A DNA stretch of 62,462 nt, taken from NCBI GenBank assembly GCA_022446825.1, contig JAKVBY010000049.1, forward strand, positions 1 through 62,462, read 5' to 3'. Position numbers and translations under genes: made by a program. Below are positions 35,634 to 45,378 of the stretch, piece after piece (positions within the stretch are counted from its first letter, which is position 1; every line of letters starts with the position of its first letter). The stretch is from Pirellulaceae bacterium (GTDB lineage: Bacteria; Planctomycetota; Planctomycetia; Pirellulales; Pirellulaceae). The notes under the pieces were generated by a model. That model was not told the origin of the DNA. It searched no databases and saw only the letters and a list, made by a program, of their open reading frames with translations.

Positions 35634-38057
35634 ATGCAGTCGAAGTGCTTTGTGGTATTTGTCTTACTGTTCCATGGTGCCTGCTTCACTTTTGCACAGG
35701 ATGACAGCTCCCCAACAGAGAATCCAGCGGCGACGGATCCTCAAGATCCCGCCGAAGTTCCTGCCGGTCACTCCTACCATGGAGAATTTCTCAATGAAGG
35801 ACCGCGGCAAAGCGCCTACCTCATGGGTGGAACCGGGCATGTCCATTTCCCGATTACAACAGAACACGATCAAGTACAAAAATTCTTTGAGCAAGGTTTA
35901 GGTCAATTCTATGGTTTCTGGACGCTGGAAGCAGAGCGTTCCTTCCGCCAGGCTGCCGCACTGGAGCCCAATTGCGCCATGGCCTACTGGGGCGCAGCCT
36001 TGGTAACACGGGGAAATGAAAAACGTGCTAAGGGATTTATTGCGGAAGCGGTAAAACACCAAGAGCACGTTACGGAACGCGAAAAGATGTATATCAAAGC
36101 GCTCGACCAATACCTCAAAACAGACAACAAAAAAAATCGCCAGCGGGCCGAACAGTACACGCAAGCACTCGAAAACATTTCACTGAAGTTTCCTGAAGAC
36201 GTCGAAGCCAAAGCACTGCTCGCGCTGCAGCTCTACCAAAACCGCTCGGCGGGAATCAAGACACTCAGTCACTTAGCGGTTGATGCGTTGATGCAGCAAG
36301 TCTTTGAGGTCGAGCCAATGCATTCGGCACATCATTTCCGCATTCACCTCTGGGACTACAAAAAGCCTGAGCTTGCAGTCTCGTCCGCGGCACTGTGTGG
36401 TCAAACATCACCTAGCATCGCTCACATGTGGCACATGCCGGGCCATATTTTCTCGCGATTGAAACGCTACGATGACGCCTGCTGGCAACAAGAGGCTTCC
36501 GCGCGGGTCGACCATGCCCACATGATGCGTGATCGAGTACTGCCAGACGAAATTCACAATTTTGCTCATAACAATGAGTGGTTCATCCGCAACATGAATT
36601 ACGTTGGCCGTGTTCGAGACGCCATTGCTCTGGCCAAAAACATGATCGAATTGCCACGGCATCCGAAATACAACACATTAAAAAGGAACGGCAGCACCAA
36701 GTATGGGCGGATGCGTTTGTTTGAAACACTGACGCGTTACGAGTTGTGGGAAGAACTTGTTGAACTGTCCCATCTGCCTTACCTGGAGCCTACAGATGAT
36801 GCCTTGGAACAAACGAAAAGACTACACCATCTAGGGCGCGCCTATTTTCGTCTGGGAGATCTGGAAAATGGAGAAATTCAACTTGCGGACTTGCGTCAGC
36901 GTTTGACAAAGCAACAAGAAGAACGAGAAGCGGCAACCGCCACCGCCGAGACAAAAGCGCTAGAAGAAAAAGTCGATCAAGCCGCCATTGACAAGGCGAT
37001 TGCAGAGGCGGAAACCAAAGCGCGCGAGGAAAACAAAAACGACGACGAAATCGAACAAGCCAAAACTGCAGCCGCAGAAAAAGCCCGCAATGCGCCGATT
37101 GAAAAAGCGAAAGAGAAAGCTCGAGAGCCCTTCAAAGACAAAATTAAAAATCTTGAAAATGCCGTGAATGAATTGGACGGCTTGATTGCTGTGGGGAACG
37201 AAGACTTCAAAACCGCCCTGACACTATTGGAAAAATCGAAGACGGCAGACCCAATCTACCTAGCTTGGGTAAAACATATGTCCGGCGAAACCGACACTGC
37301 ACTAGCAGACGCAAAAAAACATGTCGATCGCAAGAAGAATGAAGTCCACCCCCAAGCCTGCTATGCCGATTTACTCTGGCAAGTCGGCAAGCACGACGAG
37401 GCAAAGCAAGCCTTTGAACGGTTGCGAGAAATCTCGTCTTCAGTTGACTTGGCATCACCCGTTTTCCAACGCCTCGCACCAATTGCTGCGGATCTTGGAT
37501 TGCCCGAAGAGTGGCCGAATCCAGTCGTCCCACGGGATGACGTCGGGAATCGTCCCAACCTCGACAATCTGGGCCCTTTTCGCTGGCAGGCATCGGTCGC
37601 TGCCGATTGGCAGTTAAATGATGCGCAGGGAAACACCTACACACTCAAACACTACGCAGGAAAACCCGTCGTGGTCATTTTCTATCTAGGCTATGGCTGT
37701 CTACACTGCGCCGAGCAACTGCAGGCCTTCGCACCGCTGACGGAAGAATTTCGCGCCGCTGGAATCGAGTTGGTAGCCATTAGCACAGATAATCAAGAAG
37801 ATTTACAACGGTCGATCGACAGCTATGACAAAGGGGCATTGCCAATCCGCTTACTGTCAAATTCCGGTCTAGAAGTTTTCAAATCTTATCGCGCATTCGA
37901 CGATTTCGAACAACAACCGCTCCATGGAACGTTTTTAATCGACGGAGAGGGCAACACTTTGTGGCAAGACATTAGTTATGAGCCTTTTATGGAACCTCAA
38001 TTCTTGCTGAAAGAGTCGCAACGACTGGTCAAGCAACGTTCGATAACAGCACCTTAA
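35634..38057 (+). CDS. Exported TPR protein with C-terminal AhpC/TSA-type thioredoxin-like domain
   Basis: An 807-residue protein. The start (ATG with GAGG six bases before) gives a signal peptide MQSKCFVVFVLLFHGACFTF ending near AQD. Residues 90-400 are TPR-like helices (FFEQGLGQFYGFWTLEAERS, ALEPNCAMAYWGAAL, HMWHMPGHIFSRL). A highly charged Ala/Glu/Lys coiled coil covers about 425-520. TPR-like repeats resume, and the C-terminal 150 residues are a peroxiredoxin/TlpA-like fold with CLHC (C689 and C692) in FYLGYGCLHCAEQLQAF, ISTDNQEDLQ and HGTFLIDGEGNTLWQ. A C-x-x-C redoxin in the periplasm would be expected to reduce or exchange disulfides, perhaps in haem protein assembly, which fits the convergent PVC haem gene; this link is inference. 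Confidence 0.88.
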   Translation: MQSKCFVVFVLLFHGACFTFAQDDSSPTENPAATDPQDPAEVPAGHSYHGEFLNEGPRQSAYLMGGTGHVHFPITTEHDQVQKFFEQGLGQFYGFWTLEAERSFRQAAALEPNCAMAYWGAALVTRGNEKRAKGFIAEAVKHQEHVTEREKMYIKALDQYLKTDNKKNRQRAEQYTQALENISLKFPEDVEAKALLALQLYQNRSAGIKTLSHLAVDALMQQVFEVEPMHSAHHFRIHLWDYKKPELAVSSAALCGQTSPSIAHMWHMPGHIFSRLKRYDDACWQQEASARVDHAHMMRDRVLPDEIHNFAHNNEWFIRNMNYVGRVRDAIALAKNMIELPRHPKYNTLKRNGSTKYGRMRLFETLTRYELWEELVELSHLPYLEPTDDALEQTKRLHHLGRAYFRLGDLENGEIQLADLRQRLTKQQEEREAATATAETKALEEKVDQAAIDKAIAEAETKAREENKNDDEIEQAKTAAAEKARNAPIEKAKEKAREPFKDKIKNLENAVNELDGLIAVGNEDFKTALTLLEKSKTADPIYLAWVKHMSGETDTALADAKKHVDRKKNEVHPQACYADLLWQVGKHDEAKQAFERLREISSSVDLASPVFQRLAPIAADLGLPEEWPNPVVPRDDVGNRPNLDNLGPFRWQASVAADWQLNDAQGNTYTLKHYAGKPVVVIFYLGYGCLHCAEQLQAFAPLTEEFRAAGIELVAISTDNQEDLQRSIDSYDKGALPIRLLSNSGLEVFKSYRAFDDFEQQPLHGTFLIDGEGNTLWQDISYEPFMEPQFLLKESQRLVKQRSITAP

Positions 38058-38124
38058 GCGATGCTGAAACTTAGCTCCCACGAGTTCCGTACAAAATCTC
38101 TGCTGGGAACATGGCGTCGTGTAC

Positions 38125-41124
38125 TTAACGTAACGACGTAAGAAACGCGATGAGATCTGCCATGGATTGAAGATCGATTTGCTTCTCCAGTCCTTCGGGC
38201 ATCAACGACGTTCCTGTGCTATACAATGCTTCGATGTTGATGCGTAAAACTTGGTGCACAGCATTTTTTGCCGTACGCAGCGTCACTGTCGTTGCCGACT
38301 CGTCAATAATCATGCCTGTCAAAGTACGGCCGTCGTCGGTGACGAGCACATAACTGAGATAGGCTGGGTTCACTTCGCGATTTGGATCGAGCAGATTGAC
38401 CAAAACGGATTCTGCACCTCGATTTCTCATGGTTGCTAAATTGGGACCGATCGGGTTTCCCACATTGGCAACCTGATGACAGGCGGAACAATTCTTCTTG
38501 AACACTTCCTCACCGCGCGCAATTTCACCTGCAAGATCGAGCGACGCCTGGTAATGCGTGAGGACCTCTTGTCGCTGGCTGTTGAGAGAGGATGCCAATA
38601 AAGTTTTCGCGCGGCTGGCAATATTTTCGTCCGTCGACAAAGCAACGATGCGCAACCAGCGGAGATCTATTTCTGCTGGAGCAATATGGCCTGTTTCTAG
38701 CGCCTCGAAAACCAAGGGGATCCATTGTGAACGGGAAAAAACAACGTCGCCTGCCCGAGATCGAATACGTGGACTGAGAAGACGCCAGTTATTAATCAAT
38801 AACTGTGCTACGCCAACTTCCTCAAAATGGGACATGACATCCAGAGTTGCGACTTGTACTGTAATCGGCTGACTGGCCTCGACTAAACTCGAAACCGTCT
38901 CAGAAATCTCAGACCAGGAGGCCAGTGTAAGTGAACCAACGGCCGCCACACGAACGTCAACTTCCTCTTCGCTGTCGAGAGCTTGAACCTGGGCCTGATG
39001 GAAAATTTCTTGCAGGATTTTCTTCGAAGTTCCTCCTGTCGCAGAAGCAATGCTCCTCGCGAGCGCACTGTCCGGTTTTGCCGCTAACCCTTCAATAATC
39101 TGCGTCGTCATTTCTTTACCGATTGGTTGTTGCAATAAACGCAGTAACTGAGCTACGTCTTCTGATCGCTGCTGAGCCCCTATTTGTCCAGCCAGGATCT
39201 TAATCCATTCGCGGATTTGATCTGATTGCTGTTTCGTGCTAACGAGTTCGGTAATTACCCCGGCAGAACCCCTGAAGAGCGAACTACGTACGGCAACCCG
39301 GATCCAGGGATTATCCAGATCTGCCAAAGCGAGGTTGGTTAGTGCCCTATTGCGAATCTTACTCGAAGGGAGTTCTCCCAAAGTAAAAGCCAGCTGAAAC
39401 CGCACTCTCAGGTCAAGTTTTTCGACAGCTTGCGGGCGTTCCGCAAGTCGCAATAAGAAATCACGCAAGGTTGGCGACTGGGCGACAAAATATTCAGCCA
39501 ACCGCAGCGCATGCTCGGTCACGCGAGGTTGCTCGGCGCGAATGCTATCGATTATGATTTCGGCGTTGAGCCAATCCATTTGATAAAGCGCATACAACGC
39601 TCGAATCCGGCCTACGGGAGATCCTGCGGAAACCAAAGTCTCTAATGCTACTCGGGTCGAACGGTCCTTCCGCTCTGTTAATAATCGGGCCGCCGTTTCA
39701 CGCTGCCAACCATTGGCATGATCCAACATATCCACTAATTGCCGACTGCTAGCCCGGGACAATTTCACTAATTTCGGTTGCTGGAAATCGCTGCCGACAA
39801 TCCGGTAGATTCTGCCACGGTCGCGACCACTTGTGAGATCGAGATGTCTTTTAATGATCGGGGGCAAACTCAAGGGATGCTCGATGACTTCACGATACAT
39901 ATCGGCAATATAAAGCGCGCCATCGGGCCCGTTGGCGAATTGTACTGGTCGAAACCAAATATCTGAGGAAGACAAAAACTCGGACTGCTCATCGAAGCGT
40001 TTAGCAACATATTGCAGTCCTCGAGATTCGAGACTTTTTCGGTGGACTAAATTACTTCCCACGTCTCCCACGACTGCCCAGCCCTGATATTTTTTCGGCC
40101 AGGCAGTTCCTCGAAAGATCGTGACCCCCGTCGAACCTGTGAAATATCCTGCAGCCGTCCCTCCCCCTTCAACTGGGCCCGGCACGATTCCCTTGACCCT
40201 CAAGCGAGTACGAATTGTCCGCCAGGGTTCGATCGGACTGGCCCGAAAAACATCGGCTTGAGGTCCATCTGCAGCAATACTAAGGCGTGCCCGAGGGGCA
40301 ACCAAAAAGGGATTCCGGCCAACATATCGGTCCTCATAAATCACCATCTGAATATGGTCACTGTTGGAACAAACAAACTTTTCACCCCACCGATTAAAAC
40401 TTAAACCGTGTTGAGCACCACCGCTGGTTGCTTGGATCGACAGCGTTGCTGGGTCAAAAGCAAAGTCACGCCCGCGCAGGTCGAGCCCCGCCAGCGCCTC
40501 AGCTGGTAAATTTTCCTGCTCGGTAACAATCTTACCGCCGCTACTACTTGTGGCACCATGGATGCGATTATCGATCCCCCATTTGAAAGTATTTAGCAGA
40601 CCTTGAACGTTACTACGACCAAAGCCGCTGAAAACTTTTTGGCGGAGATCCGCCCGATTGTCGCCATCGGTGTCCTGTAAAAAAAAGATGTCTGGCGCCG
40701 CCCCGACGAAAACGCCTCCCCGGGAACAGGTGATCGCCGTAGGCCAAGAAAACCCCTCTGCAAAGATAGTACTGCGATCAAACTTCCCATCGCTATCAAC
40801 ATCTTCTAATACTCGAACTCGTCCTAAATGATCTTTGTCGTCTTCGGAATAACCTCTCATTTCAATAACAAAGAGGCGACCATCGGCATCAAAGGCCATC
40901 GCCACTGGATCTACAACAAGCGGTTCTGCAGCCACTTGCTCGATGCGAAATCCTGTGGCGATGCGAAAAGTTTCCAGCGCATCGGCAGGCGGCGTCGGTT
41001 GAATGCGGGGTAGATCCGCAGCATAGTCACGATCTACGGAGTCCTCTTCAACTGCCAGGCAAGCAGAACTAGCCATCAGCAGCGAGACCAGACTAGCCAA
41101 AATGGCTATATTCTTTATGAGCAT
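38125..41124 (-). CDS. PVC-type haem-binding CxxCH protein with dehydrogenase-like propeller and HEAT-like repeats
   Basis: A 999-residue exported protein. After the signal peptide MLIKNIAILASLVSLLMASS the N-terminal half is a six-bladed propeller of the membrane-bound dehydrogenase/PSD type (PVAMAFDADGRLFVIEMRGY, LEDVDSDGKFDRSTIF, GPDGALYIADMYREVIEHP). The middle (about 450-850) is helical and repeat-like (HEAT type). The C-terminus is a cytochrome c-like domain with the haem motif CSACH (879-883) and GPNLATMRNRG, the distal part of the family. It is a family common in Planctomycetes and Verrucomicrobia, thought to oxidise sugars or alcohols in the periplasm, but the substrate is unknown. 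I choose the ATG at 41124; the frame begins at a TTG six codons upstream. Confidence 0.92.
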   Translation of the reverse strand: MLIKNIAILASLVSLLMASSACLAVEEDSVDRDYAADLPRIQPTPPADALETFRIATGFRIEQVAAEPLVVDPVAMAFDADGRLFVIEMRGYSEDDKDHLGRVRVLEDVDSDGKFDRSTIFAEGFSWPTAITCSRGGVFVGAAPDIFFLQDTDGDNRADLRQKVFSGFGRSNVQGLLNTFKWGIDNRIHGATSSSGGKIVTEQENLPAEALAGLDLRGRDFAFDPATLSIQATSGGAQHGLSFNRWGEKFVCSNSDHIQMVIYEDRYVGRNPFLVAPRARLSIAADGPQADVFRASPIEPWRTIRTRLRVKGIVPGPVEGGGTAAGYFTGSTGVTIFRGTAWPKKYQGWAVVGDVGSNLVHRKSLESRGLQYVAKRFDEQSEFLSSSDIWFRPVQFANGPDGALYIADMYREVIEHPLSLPPIIKRHLDLTSGRDRGRIYRIVGSDFQQPKLVKLSRASSRQLVDMLDHANGWQRETAARLLTERKDRSTRVALETLVSAGSPVGRIRALYALYQMDWLNAEIIIDSIRAEQPRVTEHALRLAEYFVAQSPTLRDFLLRLAERPQAVEKLDLRVRFQLAFTLGELPSSKIRNRALTNLALADLDNPWIRVAVRSSLFRGSAGVITELVSTKQQSDQIREWIKILAGQIGAQQRSEDVAQLLRLLQQPIGKEMTTQIIEGLAAKPDSALARSIASATGGTSKKILQEIFHQAQVQALDSEEEVDVRVAAVGSLTLASWSEISETVSSLVEASQPITVQVATLDVMSHFEEVGVAQLLINNWRLLSPRIRSRAGDVVFSRSQWIPLVFEALETGHIAPAEIDLRWLRIVALSTDENIASRAKTLLASSLNSQRQEVLTHYQASLDLAGEIARGEEVFKKNCSACHQVANVGNPIGPNLATMRNRGAESVLVNLLDPNREVNPAYLSYVLVTDDGRTLTGMIIDESATTVTLRTAKNAVHQVLRINIEALYSTGTSLMPEGLEKQIDLQSMADLIAFLTSLR

Positions 41125-41306
41125 GATTCTCTGTCGGTTCAAAAAGTAATAATGGGAAAAATGAACGACTCCTCACGTTGAACCATTTTCATACATCTGT
41201 GCAATCCATTCAACTTTTACCAGACAGAGAAATCAAACTACTGGGAAGTCAACGTTTGGCCGGTTAGGATGAGGCGGTTGCGAAGAACCCCGTTGGAGGA
41301 CGAAAC

Positions 41307-42128
41307 GTGAAATTTGCCATTTGTAATGAGACCTTTCAAGATTGGCCGTTTGAAAAAGCTTTTGAGTTCGCCAGCCGTTGTGGCTACCAAGGTATCGAGG
41401 TCGCGCCCTTCACGATCAACAAAGATGTGCGCAAAATCAGCCCGGCAGAGCGAGCAGATTTTCGCCAACAGGCGACACAGGCAGGGCTGGAAATACTAGG
41501 ATTGCATTGGCTACTCGCGTTCACTGAGGGATTCTATCTCACTTCACCAGAACCCGAAGTCCGCCTGCAAACAGGTGATTACCTAGCAGACCTCGCCTGT
41601 TTTTGTGCTGATCTGGGCGGCAATCTCATGGTCCTCGGCTCGCCCCAGCAAAGAAATCTATTGCCCGGAATTTCCCACACTCAAGGCATGCAATATGCTG
41701 CCGATGTCATCCGTCACGCCGCACCCATGTTTGCCGAGCGTGGCGTCACACTAGCGATCGAACCCTTGTCGCCCCAAGAGGGTGACTTTTTAAATACGGG
41801 AGATCTAGGAGCAGAATTGGTTGATTTAATTGACCACTCCTGCGTACAGCTGCATCTCGATGTCAAAGCCATGTCGAGTGAGGGAACACCCATCGCTGAT
41901 ATTGTTCGTCGACATGCAGACAAAATGGTCCATTTTCATGCGAACGATGCAAACCTGCGCGGGCCTGGCATGGGGGAAATCGATTTTGTCCCGATTTTGC
42001 AAGCGCTGAAGGATATTAATTATGACGGCTGGGTTTGCGTCGAAGTGTTCGACTATGAACCCGGAGTCGAGGCCTTGGCAAAAGAAAGCATTACCTACTT
42101 AAAGGAATGCCTCACTCAACTGAGCTAA
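41307..42128 (+). CDS. Sugar phosphate isomerase/epimerase-like TIM barrel protein
   Basis: A 273-residue protein of the xylose isomerase-like/AP endonuclease 2 superfamily. The barrel signatures are MKFAICNETFQDWPFEKAF, CGYQGIEVAPF, LGLHWLLAF, GGNLMVLGSPQQR, LAIEPLSP, LHLDVKAM, VHFHANDANLRGPG and GWVCVEVFDYEPG. The Glu of IEP, Asp of HLD, His of HFH and Glu of VEV are the usual metal ligands, so it should be an active isomerase or epimerase. The substrate cannot be told from sequence. The start is a GTG with GGAGG ten bases upstream. It ends by overlapping the stop codon of the convergent ferredoxin gene. Confidence 0.88.
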   Translation: MKFAICNETFQDWPFEKAFEFASRCGYQGIEVAPFTINKDVRKISPAERADFRQQATQAGLEILGLHWLLAFTEGFYLTSPEPEVRLQTGDYLADLACFCADLGGNLMVLGSPQQRNLLPGISHTQGMQYAADVIRHAAPMFAERGVTLAIEPLSPQEGDFLNTGDLGAELVDLIDHSCVQLHLDVKAMSSEGTPIADIVRRHADKMVHFHANDANLRGPGMGEIDFVPILQALKDINYDGWVCVEVFDYEPGVEALAKESITYLKECLTQLS

Positions 42129-42520
42129 GCACCGGCCTTCAGTTCCGCTAAATGCTGAGCTGTACCAACCAGACGATCCCAGTGTTCATGGATATATTCC
42201 GGGGGGCCACCAATCTGCGCAATCACCTGAGCCACTTGTTCTGTAGGAACCATTTCAATGGCATCCCAAGGGCAAACCAATAATTCGTAGGGATTCGATT
42301 TCTTTTGTGGAATGTGAACACAGACTTCACATCCCACACAGCGTTCGAGATCAATCTCACACCAAGTTTCATTGCCCTTGATGACAGCACGATTAATGCT
42401 CTTCAGGCTGATGCAATCGACAGGGCACACTTCCAGACAGGATTCACAACCTGTGCAATTGTCAGCGTTAATAACAGCCAGTTCTTTTGGCAGCTTTTTA
42501 CGTGGTTTTTGTTTGGCCAT
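42125..42520 (-). CDS. 2[4Fe-4S] ferredoxin-type protein with an insertion in the second cluster motif
   Basis: A 131-residue cytoplasmic iron-sulfur protein. The first cluster motif is standard, CTGCESCLEVCP. The second reads CVGCEVCVHIPQ and then continues 15 residues to the final VCPWDAIEM, instead of the normal three-residue spacing, so an insertion separates the third and fourth ligands; another Cys lies in WCEIDLERC. The ends are a lysine-rich head (MAKQKPRKKLPKEL) and a helical tail. It probably transfers electrons at low potential, partner unknown. The start is taken as the ATG at 42520 (MAKQKPRKK); the frame runs further upstream to 42580. It lies just downstream of the fusA gene on the same strand side but about 160 bp apart. 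Confidence 0.85.
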   Translation of the reverse strand: MAKQKPRKKLPKELAVINADNCTGCESCLEVCPVDCISLKSINRAVIKGNETWCEIDLERCVGCEVCVHIPQKKSNPYELLVCPWDAIEMVPTEQVAQVIAQIGGPPEYIHEHWDRLVGTAQHLAELKAGA

Positions 42521-42640
42521 TGCCGTGTGATTAAAAGTCGTAAGCGATAAACGCAAGGGTGAAATTCTGTGCTTAACCAACTCCCGCTGGTAGTAAGAAA
42601 ATTATAAGTACTGATCGGCAACTCGCAACTGCTTCTTCAG

Positions 42641-42661
42641 TGTGATTCCGCCTCAATCACA
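42641..42661 (-). terminator. Possible hairpin between fusA and the ferredoxin gene
   Basis: tgtgatt and aatcaca form a perfect 7-bp stem around a 7-base loop shortly after the fusA stop codon. No T-run follows directly on the minus strand, so a Rho-independent terminator is only possible; it may be a processing or stabilising hairpin. Confidence 0.3.
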
Positions 42662-42679
42662 AGACATTTCGCAGTAGCT

Positions 42680-44761
42680 CTAGAATTCAAACTGTTTTGT
42701 CACTTCTGGGGGTGCTGCCGCATAATTCAACGGTTCAATCGAAGCACCGGCACGGCCCTGGCTCACACTACGAATCGCACTGGAATAGCCAAATAATTCT
42801 CGCAATGGCGCATTTGCTTCAATAACTGCATCAGAACCACGATTCTCCGTCTTAGCAATGATTCCCCGCCGCTGTTGGAGATCTCCCACCACATCCCCGA
42901 CATATTCCTCCGGCGTTGAAATATCCACTCTCATCATCGGTTCAAGCAGCACGGAACGCCCTTCCATGAGACCTTTCTCAAAACCATCATTCGTCGCGAT
43001 TCGGAACGCCGTTTCGTCTGAACTTTCTTCCTGGGCCTCACCACCAATGACAGAAACCTTCATGTTCATCAAAGGAAAACCTGCAATCCGTCCACCTCCC
43101 ACGCTACATGCCTTCAGTTCTTCAATCACCACCGCAATGAATTCGCCCGCCAGCGTTTCTGGCGCACACTGATTAAGTACCAGAACTGATTTTTTATCCG
43201 ATTCGAAGGGCTCGAGACGTAACACGACTTTGGCAAATAACTGCTGGCCTCCAACTTGGCGATGACATTCACCCGTCACTTCAACTGCAGCTTCAATCGT
43301 CTCTCGATAGCTAACCTGTGGCTTATGAAATTTCACCTTCAGATTAAAATCTCGCAACAAGCGATTCTTAATAATTTCAAGGTGCAGCTCTCCCATACCG
43401 CTAATAATGGTTTGGCCAGTCTCATTCGTTTTCACACCAACGGTTGGATCCTGCCGTTGAAGCATTGTGAGGGTTTCATCCAATTTTTTTCGTTCGGCTG
43501 TCGTTTCCGGCTCGATCGCCATCGAAATAACGGTTTCGGGAAAACTGATCGACTCAAGAAGAATCGGACTTCTACTGTCGCAAAGTGTATCACCCGTAAC
43601 CGAGTGCCGAAGACCAATCACGCCCACAATGTCGCCACAATCAACGGCCTCAATTTGCTGCTCTTTCTTCGTCGCATGAATCTGCCACAATTGGGCGGCA
43701 TTATCTTTCTTATCCCGTCCCGGATTAAAAAGCCGTGAATTCGCCTTGAGCTGTCCCGAATAAACACGTACCCAAGAAATGTCACCCGTCTTGGCGGGTA
43801 AGACTTTAAACACCAGGCCACAGAAGGGCTCTTGAGTTTCAGGCTTACGAAACTCGGTAGTGTCTTTTTTCTTTAAGCTTTCGCCTTGAACTGGTGGCAT
43901 GTCGACGGGACTCGGTAGATACTCGGCAACCGCGTCTAGTAATGGCTGCACACCAATCCCATGCAATGCCGAACCACAAAGAACAGGCTGAATCTGCATT
44001 TGAATGGTCGCATTGCGAATCACCCGATGGATCACCTCTTCAGGAATGACTTCCTGTGACAAGGCAAGCTCCATCATCTCATCGCTGTGATTGTATAGTT
44101 TTTCCAGCATAGCATCGCGCCACAACTCAGCCGTGTCACGACGGTCCTCCGGAATCTCCTCCATTTCCAGCGTCGCGCCCGCATCTTTCGGATCGAACGT
44201 GAGCATCTTCATTTTGATCAGATCGATGACACCAGAAAAGGGATTGTCTCCATGCGCGGGTCCCTCGCCGACGGGAATTTGAATTGCGATCGGATCCGCA
44301 TTTAATCGGCTGGCAATCTCTTCAAAAACACCTTCAAAGTTAGCTCCCTCACGATCCAACTTATTGATAAATGCAATCCGTGGTACTTTATATCGATCCG
44401 CTTGACGCCAGACCGTCTCACTCTGTGCTTCGACCCCTTCTCGGGCACTAAACACAACAGCGGCACCATCCAATACTCGTAAGCACCGTTCCACTTCTGC
44501 GGTAAAATCAACATGTCCGGGCGTATCTAGTAAATTGATACGCACATCTTTCCATTCAAAAGCAACACATGCTGCGTAGATTGTAATACCACGGTCTTGT
44601 TCTTCCGGATCGACGTCTGTTTCCGTCGTTCCCTTATCAACTTCGCCGACCCGATGCTTTGCACCACTGTAGTACAGCATCCGCTCAGTGACTGTGGTCT
44701 TGCCAGCATCGATGTGAGCGATGATGCCTAAATTCCGGATTTTGCTGATGTCTTTGGTCAT
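42680..44761 (-). CDS. fusA: Translation elongation factor G
   Basis: A 693-residue translational GTPase catalysing ribosomal translocation. G1 is AHIDAGKTT, G2 lies in DRGITI, G3 in LDTPGHVDF and G4 is NKLD; domains III-V follow with ISGMGELHLEI. Its place after rpsL and rpsG is the normal str operon position. The sequence departs from textbook EF-G in places: GITIYAACV where GITITSAA is usual, and KFHKPQVSYRETI in domain IV. Planctomycetes are known to have the spdEFG paralogues besides the canonical factor, and this gene may be of that type. Spacing to rpsG is 89 bp. It is the last gene of the large ribosome/RNA polymerase block. Confidence 0.93.
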   Translation of the reverse strand: MTKDISKIRNLGIIAHIDAGKTTVTERMLYYSGAKHRVGEVDKGTTETDVDPEEQDRGITIYAACVAFEWKDVRINLLDTPGHVDFTAEVERCLRVLDGAAVVFSAREGVEAQSETVWRQADRYKVPRIAFINKLDREGANFEGVFEEIASRLNADPIAIQIPVGEGPAHGDNPFSGVIDLIKMKMLTFDPKDAGATLEMEEIPEDRRDTAELWRDAMLEKLYNHSDEMMELALSQEVIPEEVIHRVIRNATIQMQIQPVLCGSALHGIGVQPLLDAVAEYLPSPVDMPPVQGESLKKKDTTEFRKPETQEPFCGLVFKVLPAKTGDISWVRVYSGQLKANSRLFNPGRDKKDNAAQLWQIHATKKEQQIEAVDCGDIVGVIGLRHSVTGDTLCDSRSPILLESISFPETVISMAIEPETTAERKKLDETLTMLQRQDPTVGVKTNETGQTIISGMGELHLEIIKNRLLRDFNLKVKFHKPQVSYRETIEAAVEVTGECHRQVGGQQLFAKVVLRLEPFESDKKSVLVLNQCAPETLAGEFIAVVIEELKACSVGGGRIAGFPLMNMKVSVIGGEAQEESSDETAFRIATNDGFEKGLMEGRSVLLEPMMRVDISTPEEYVGDVVGDLQQRRGIIAKTENRGSDAVIEANAPLRELFGYSSAIRSVSQGRAGASIEPLNYAAAPPEVTKQFEF

Positions 44762-44850
44762 CGAAGTATTGATTCTTTATCGCCAAGGTCAGCGCAAAAA
44801 AAATGCCGCTCCAGATGCGTCTTCCTGGGCGGCACCATGTTCAACAAACA

Positions 44851-45321
44851 CTACCAAGCAAAGTGCGCAAACGCCTTATTCGCATCTGCCATGCGGTGTG
44901 TATTTTCTCGGCGTGTCATTGCAGCACCTTCTTTGTTATAGGCTGCCAATAACTCGTCCGCTAATTTCAAATGAGCTGGTCGCCCTTTTTTCTCTCGCAC
45001 GGCCATTAAAATCCAACGAAATGCCAGGGCTTGTTGCCGCGCCTTACTTACCTGCATCGGAACTTGATACGACGCACCACCAACACGCTTCGACCTCACC
45101 TCAATGTGTGGTTTTACATTCTCGATAGCTTGATGAAAGACTTCGATCGGTTCCTGATCCGGAACTTTCGTTTTAAGAACATTCATTGCATCATAAAAAA
45201 CAGCTTGGGCAATGGTCTTTTTACCATCCCACATAATTTTATTGATGAACTTACTCGCAACTTCTGAGCCGAATTGAGGGTCAGGTTTTAGTTGCTTCCG
45301 GCTGGCAGTGATACGTCCCAT
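44851..45321 (-). CDS. rpsG: 30S ribosomal protein S7 (uS7)
   Basis: The 156-residue S7 protein nucleates the 3' domain of 16S rRNA. Recognisable segments are [59 protein letters not shown] and [20 protein letters not shown]. The start is the ATG at 45321 with GGAAAG upstream, not the longer frame to 45360. It is placed 57 bp after rpsL. Confidence 0.97.
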   Translation of the reverse strand: MGRITASRKQLKPDPQFGSEVASKFINKIMWDGKKTIAQAVFYDAMNVLKTKVPDQEPIEVFHQAIENVKPHIEVRSKRVGGASYQVPMQVSKARQQALAFRWILMAVREKKGRPAHLKLADELLAAYNKEGAAMTRRENTHRMADANKAFAHFAW

Positions 45322-45378
45322 AGTCTTTCCATTTGCGCGCCGAAGCGCTGCTCTCAACAAATATACTTGTTCGAAATA

